DNA of 9,221 nt, taken from positions 1 through 9,221 of the forward strand of contig PKYZ01000187.1 of the NCBI GenBank assembly GCA_003132865.1, written 5' to 3'. The notes under the pieces were generated by a model. That model was not told the DNA's origin and made no database searches. It saw only the letters and a program-made list of their open reading frames with translations. The stretch is from Bryobacterales bacterium (GTDB lineage: Bacteria; Acidobacteriota; Terriglobia; Bryobacterales; Bryobacteraceae). Each line of letters starts with the position of its first letter. Position 1 is the first letter of the stretch. This document shows, piece after piece, positions 6,208 through 9,221 of this stretch. A program made the translations under genes and the position numbers.

Positions 6208-7128
6208 TCAGCGCGCCAACAAGCGCTCCAGATTGCCGCCCAGAATCAGACTGGCGTGATCCGCGGGGATCTCGATGTCGCGGAGCGCCTGTATCTGCGT
6301 CTGAAAAATCTGCGCGTGCCACCCGCGCGGGAAGAACGACGAGTCGGAACCGAATAACAACCGCCGCGGGCCGGCTACCTCCAGCGCCTTGCGGAAGACA
6401 CTGGGGAGATCGAGCCTCTCGGGCTGGTAGCGTATCCAACTGTTGCTGCTGGAAGTGTCCAGATAAACGTTGGGGCAAAGATCGCAGAGCATGAGAGCCT
6501 CGCGAAAGTAGCCCGCGCCGAAATGCGGAATTACGAAATTCACGCTGGGGAATTCCATGGCGACGGCATGCAGGTCGATCGGATTGGAATAACGCATGTC
6601 GAACAGCGAAGCGAGGCCCAGCTTCCGCCGCACACCCACCGTCAGGACGCCGCAATGCACGAAGACGATCATGCCGGGATGCGCGGCGGCGGCTTCAAAG
6701 ACCGGGCGCACGCGCGGGTCCGCAACCGGGTAACGATGCATGGCGGGAAACAGACAAACGCCTTGCATCCGGCCGCCAGCCAGGGCCTGTTGCACGCGCG
6801 CGACGCCATCGGGCGCCATGGGATTTGCCATGAAGAAGCCCCAGAAGCGGTCCGGATGGAGATGTACGGCCTCCGCCACCGAGTCTTCGTCTCCTGGAAT
6901 ACTGGCGATGAGCGCGGCCTTCGCCACGCTGTATTCGTCCAGCTCTTGTTTCCAGGCCGCCGCGAGATCTTCGCAAGAAGGGGGAATGTGCCAGTCCAGG
7001 ATCCGGCCTATCTCTTCCATCTCAAGCGGGGGCTGGCCGCTTTCGGCCGCCAGCGACGCGAAAAACGCAGGAGAGAAAAAGTGGACGTGCGCGTCGCAGA
7101 CGTGGAAATCACCCCACGGAGTTTGCAT
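6208..7128 (-). CDS. Amidohydrolase-2 family metal-dependent hydrolase (ACMSD-like TIM barrel)
   Basis: This is a 306-residue cytoplasmic protein of the amidohydrolase_2 family, whose members include decarboxylases (ACMSD), hydratases and lactonases acting through one divalent metal. Visible ligands are His14 and His16 in CDAHVHFF, His158 in VFVHCG, His202 in VIPHFGAG and Asp262 in LLFGSDSSFFPRGW, in the usual order. Length is normal and the gene appears intact. The ATG at 7128 was chosen because the family begins immediately before the HxH motif and the preceding codons encode the end of the response regulator in another frame. The start lies 20 bases inside the regulator gene, with only a weak GGAA upstream, so translation is probably coupled. 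No substrate can be inferred. The context makes it the enzymatic output, or a co-regulated partner, of the two-component system. Confidence 0.85.
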   Translation of the reverse strand: MQTPWGDFHVCDAHVHFFSPAFFASLAAESGQPPLEMEEIGRILDWHIPPSCEDLAAAWKQELDEYSVAKAALIASIPGDEDSVAEAVHLHPDRFWGFFMANPMAPDGVARVQQALAGGRMQGVCLFPAMHRYPVADPRVRPVFEAAAAHPGMIVFVHCGVLTVGVRRKLGLASLFDMRYSNPIDLHAVAMEFPSVNFVIPHFGAGYFREALMLCDLCPNVYLDTSSSNSWIRYQPERLDLPSVFRKALEVAGPRRLLFGSDSSFFPRGWHAQIFQTQIQALRDIEIPADHASLILGGNLERLLAR

Positions 7129-7789
7129 CGGGTTTGTTCCAGTGCATGAGGCCGGCCGCCAAGGCCATTTGGGTGACGCCGGCCACATTGTTGACGCGCA
7201 GCTTCTTCATGAGCATCTTGCGGTAACCGCGCACCGTTTGTAAACCCAGGTCGAGGAGCACCGCGATGTCCTTGCTGGTCTTGCCTTCGGCCACCAGGCG
7301 CAGCACCTGCAATTCGCGGGGCGAAAGTGTGTCCAGGGGGGCCTGGCTGCTGGCGGTCCGCAGATCGCCGCTCTGGATGCGGGCCAACAGGCTGTCGGAC
7401 ACCTGTGAGCTGAGGTACGAGCCGCCGCGGGCCACGGTGCGGAGAGCGTCGATCAGATCCGCCGAGGAGGCCCGCTTGAGCACGAAGGCGCGCGCGCCCG
7501 AGCGGATGGCGCTCACCACCGAATTCTCATCGTCGTGTATGGAGAGGATGACTACGCGGGTTTGCGGCGAGTGGCGCAGGATCTCAAGGGTGGCTTCGAT
7601 GCCGTTCAAACCCGGCAGGCCGATATCCATGACCACCAGGTCGGGACGCTGCTTCTTGCAGAATTGCACCGCCTCAGTGCCGCTTTCGGCCTCGCCGACG
7701 ACGCGGAATTCGGCGGTGCGCTCCAGAATCGCGCGGAGGCCGTCGCGCATCATCTTGTGATCGTCTACCAGCAGAATATCGTATGCCAT
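7109..7789 (-). CDS. NarL/FixJ-family two-component response regulator
   Basis: This 226-residue DNA-binding response regulator should be activated by the adjacent kinase. The receiver domain (about 4-120) has the acidic pocket Asp9-Asp10, phospho-acceptor Asp55 (VVMDIGLPGLNG), Ser83 and Lys105 (FVLKRA). The LuxR-type helix-turn-helix covers about 154-213, with LSPRELQVLRLVAEGKTSKD and the recognition helix TVRGYRKMLMKKL. All key residues are present. The start at ATG 7789 is supported by GAGG in TTGAGGTACCT before it. It follows the kinase after a 42-base gap and overlaps the amidohydrolase by 20 bases, so the three form one transcription unit. Confidence 0.93.
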   Translation of the reverse strand: MAYDILLVDDHKMMRDGLRAILERTAEFRVVGEAESGTEAVQFCKKQRPDLVVMDIGLPGLNGIEATLEILRHSPQTRVVILSIHDDENSVVSAIRSGARAFVLKRASSADLIDALRTVARGGSYLSSQVSDSLLARIQSGDLRTASSQAPLDTLSPRELQVLRLVAEGKTSKDIAVLLDLGLQTVRGYRKMLMKKLRVNNVAGVTQMALAAGLMHWNKPDANSVG

Positions 7790-7831
7790 AGGTACCTCAA
7801 TCGCTCATCCGGACCCGATGCGCCCGCTCGC

Positions 7832-8911
7832 TTACGGGGTGCCCTCTGGACCCGGCTCGGTAACCCTTGCGATCGCGGACCGGCAAAGCGCCCGCACCAC
7901 GGTGCCCTTGTCCGGCGCGCTGTCGATTTCGAGCTCGATGCCCGCCCGATCCGCGAAATGCTGCATCACCAAAAGCTCCAGCCCGGCTCCCCGGAAGGCC
8001 CTATCCGCCGCATCGAACACTGGCCCATTATCCCGAATCTCCAGCGCGGTTCCAGTCCGCAACGACTTTAGCAATATCTCAATAGCGGAGCAACCCGCGC
8101 GCCGCGCCGCATGGCCGGCCGCCTCCTGCGCGATGCGATACAGGGCGGCCGCGGCCTCCGGAGCAGGCTGCGCCGTGGCATCCGCGAACACCCGCACGTT
8201 CCCATTGAAATCCGCGCGCAGACGCCCCGCCAGCCGGTCCAAAGCGGCCCGCAATCCAACCCGCTCGGCGACCGCCGGATTCAACTCGCGGTTGACGTCC
8301 CGAACCAGTCCCATGGCGGTCTCCAGCATGGCCTGGATTTCGCCGATGCGCTGGGGAATGGGAACGGCGCTTTCCGCCAAGTCCATGCGCAAGAGGTCGA
8401 GTTGCAAGCCGGCGGCGCTGAGACTCTGTCCGACGCGATCGTGCAGGAGTTGGGGGAGCCGCGCGCGATCGCTTTCCAGGGCTTCGAGCGCGCGCAGCAC
8501 AAGGTCGCCCTCCGGCATCTCGTGCGCCATGCCTCCGGCAAAGGCGATTTCGCCGTCCGGCGACTGGATCGGGAACATGGCGATTGAAAATGCAGCACCC
8601 TCGCCGAACCGGCTGGCGGCGCCGAGCGTCTCGCCCGTGAAGACGCGCTTCAGACGGCCGATCCAGGAAGGGCGCGCCGGCGGTGCAAACAGATCGGTGA
8701 AGTTCAGGCTCTCCAACTCCGCGGCAGCGCGCCCAAATACGCGCGGCGCATCGCCATAGACGGCCTGGAATGCCCCATCGCGCTTCAGCAACCAGGCGCA
8801 GCCGGGGCTCTGGCGGAGCAGCATCTCGCACAGCGCGGCGGCTGGCAGCGGTTTTGCCGTGGCTGGTGTCATCGTACGCGCCAACTTCGTGGCGTTGGTG
8901 TGCAAGCGCAC
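7832..8911 (-). CDS. Soluble PAS-containing histidine kinase (HisKA_3/NarX-UhpB class) with degenerate ATP site
   Basis: A protein of up to 359 residues without membrane segments, so a cytoplasmic sensor. Residues about 25-130 look like a PAS domain (SPGCAWLLKRDGAFQAVYGD). The dimerisation/phosphotransfer helix has LPQLLHDRVGQSLSAAGLQL with phospho-acceptor His157, the form used by kinases paired with NarL-type regulators. The ATPase region spans about 215-342. Its N-box reads RIAQEAAGHAARRA, where the Mg-binding Asn of relatives (QEALTNxxKHA) is His267. Its G1 box is DNGPVFD, lacking the second Gly of DxGxG. GAGLELLVMQHF and a GT box (DKGTVVRA) remain. GTG 8911 gives the longest form. ATG 8872 (346 residues) is the better start if the promoter at 8913-8942 is real, since 8911 would then lie before the transcript start. 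The stop is TAA at 7834-7832. Confidence 0.85.
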   Translation of the reverse strand: MRLHTNATKLARTMTPATAKPLPAAALCEMLLRQSPGCAWLLKRDGAFQAVYGDAPRVFGRAAAELESLNFTDLFAPPARPSWIGRLKRVFTGETLGAASRFGEGAAFSIAMFPIQSPDGEIAFAGGMAHEMPEGDLVLRALEALESDRARLPQLLHDRVGQSLSAAGLQLDLLRMDLAESAVPIPQRIGEIQAMLETAMGLVRDVNRELNPAVAERVGLRAALDRLAGRLRADFNGNVRVFADATAQPAPEAAAALYRIAQEAAGHAARRAGCSAIEILLKSLRTGTALEIRDNGPVFDAADRAFRGAGLELLVMQHFADRAGIELEIDSAPDKGTVVRALCRSAIARVTEPGPEGTP

Positions 8912-8912
8912 A

Positions 8913-8942
8913 ATTCTAGCAGGGTGTGGAGGGCGGCGTCAC
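8913..8942 (-). promoter_or_regulatory. Candidate promoter of the kinase-regulator-amidohydrolase unit
   Basis: On the minus strand GTGACG (8942-8937) is 18 bases before TAGAAT (8918-8913). Transcription would start near 8906, about 34 bases before the ATG at 8872. The -10 is identical to the one proposed for the glycoside hydrolase. It abuts the broken end of the Ig-like repeat fragment. Confidence 0.35.
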
Positions 8943-9120
8943 TGCACCATACAGGCTTCGCAGTCCGGCAATGCCACGTACGCCGCGGCCCAGCCGGTCT
9001 CGCAGAGCTTCACGGTGTCGCCGGCCGCCAATTTCACCATCACTCCGAATCCTGCGGAAGAAACCATCAATCATGGGGATCTCGCGGGAGTTCGTGCTGA
9101 AGATCCAATCGGTGAATGGC
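8943..9120 (+). pseudogene. Frameshifted fragment of an Ig-like repeat surface protein
   Basis: From 8943 one frame reads CTIQASQSGNATY, AAAQPVSQSFTV and ANFTITPNPAEETINHGDLAG, wording typical of the bacterial Ig-like/MBG repeat modules of long extracellular proteins (CTITASQxGNxxYxAAxPVSQSFTV). An extra base near 9090 shifts the frame, after which FVLKIQSVNG (9091-9120) continues the expected module (LAGFxLxLQSVNGFxG). No start codon or complete module is present, and the frame ends in TGA at 9130-9132. It is the leftover of a larger gene, on the opposite strand to the kinase, and its left end lies right at the kinase promoter region. Confidence 0.6.
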
Positions 9121-9221
9121 TCTCTTCGGTGATGTGGCTTATAAAGACGCCGTTAGCGTTCATGCAAAGTGTCGCCTTTCGTTGCTTCCTTTACGTAGTC
9201 GCTTCATCCTTCGCCTTTTCC

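Noticed and set aside
5726..6259. 177-codon plus-strand open frame spanning the spacer
   Set aside because: No motif, runs across the repeat copies and into the end of the amidohydrolase; the frame looks random.
6523..7149. 208-codon plus-strand open frame
   Set aside because: Antisense to the amidohydrolase, whose metal-ligand motifs prove the minus strand is coding.
7818..8759. 313-codon plus-strand open frame rich in Ser, Arg and Ala
   Set aside because: Antisense to the histidine kinase; low-complexity composition and no family resemblance.
9121..9221. Open frame continuing to the right edge
   Set aside because: The residues after the frameshift do not resemble the expected Ig-like module or anything else recognisable.

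Overview
The window looks like a piece of a large, high-GC, soil-type bacterial genome, probably an acidobacterium close to Solibacter/Bryobacter. That placement is inference. It rests on the GC-rich coding sequence, the uronate-type polysaccharide enzymes, an Ig-like surface-repeat fragment of a kind common in that group, and abundant GC-rich hairpin repeats. No rRNA, tRNA or CRISPR array was seen.

Left part (1-3137, minus strand): a secreted alpha-glucuronidase-like glycoside hydrolase (3077-807) is joined by a 4-base ATGA overlap to an HpcH/HpaI-type aldolase (810-151). Together they suggest polysaccharide breakdown coupled to cleavage of a keto-sugar acid. The aldolase has all four expected active-site residues but lacks its last barrel segment. 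It is followed by a hairpin and a start-less reading frame that runs off the left edge, so an old deletion probably lies there.

Middle (3129-3992, plus strand): a small gene graveyard. It holds a DNA methyltransferase remnant with a nonsense codon, a frameshift and an internal deletion; a remnant of a HigB-like toxin C-terminus; and, 14 bases further on, a HigA-like antitoxin that has lost its helix-turn-helix. It ends in a block of four perfect hairpins (3889-3992). The same two-hairpin-plus-CCCACYA design occurs in frame inside the glycoside hydrolase (992-1036), and decayed copies lie at 6044-6088 and 6188-6199. This repeat family is the most interesting structural signal in the window.

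Centre (5814-3992, minus): a patatin/cPLA2-like acyl hydrolase of about 606 residues with a strong ribosome binding site and a GTG start. It is broken by a two-base (CT) duplication three residues after the catalytic serine. Between it and the next gene lies a 393-base spacer with a 14-bp palindrome and decayed repeat copies.

Right part (8911-6208, minus): a three-gene unit of soluble PAS-containing histidine kinase, NarL/FixJ-type response regulator, and metal-dependent amidohydrolase. The regulator and hydrolase genes overlap by 20 bases. The kinase has a good phospho-acceptor box but a degenerate ATP site. Upstream, on the opposite strand, is a frameshifted fragment of an Ig-like repeat surface protein (8943-9120). 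The last 100 bases hold nothing I recognise.
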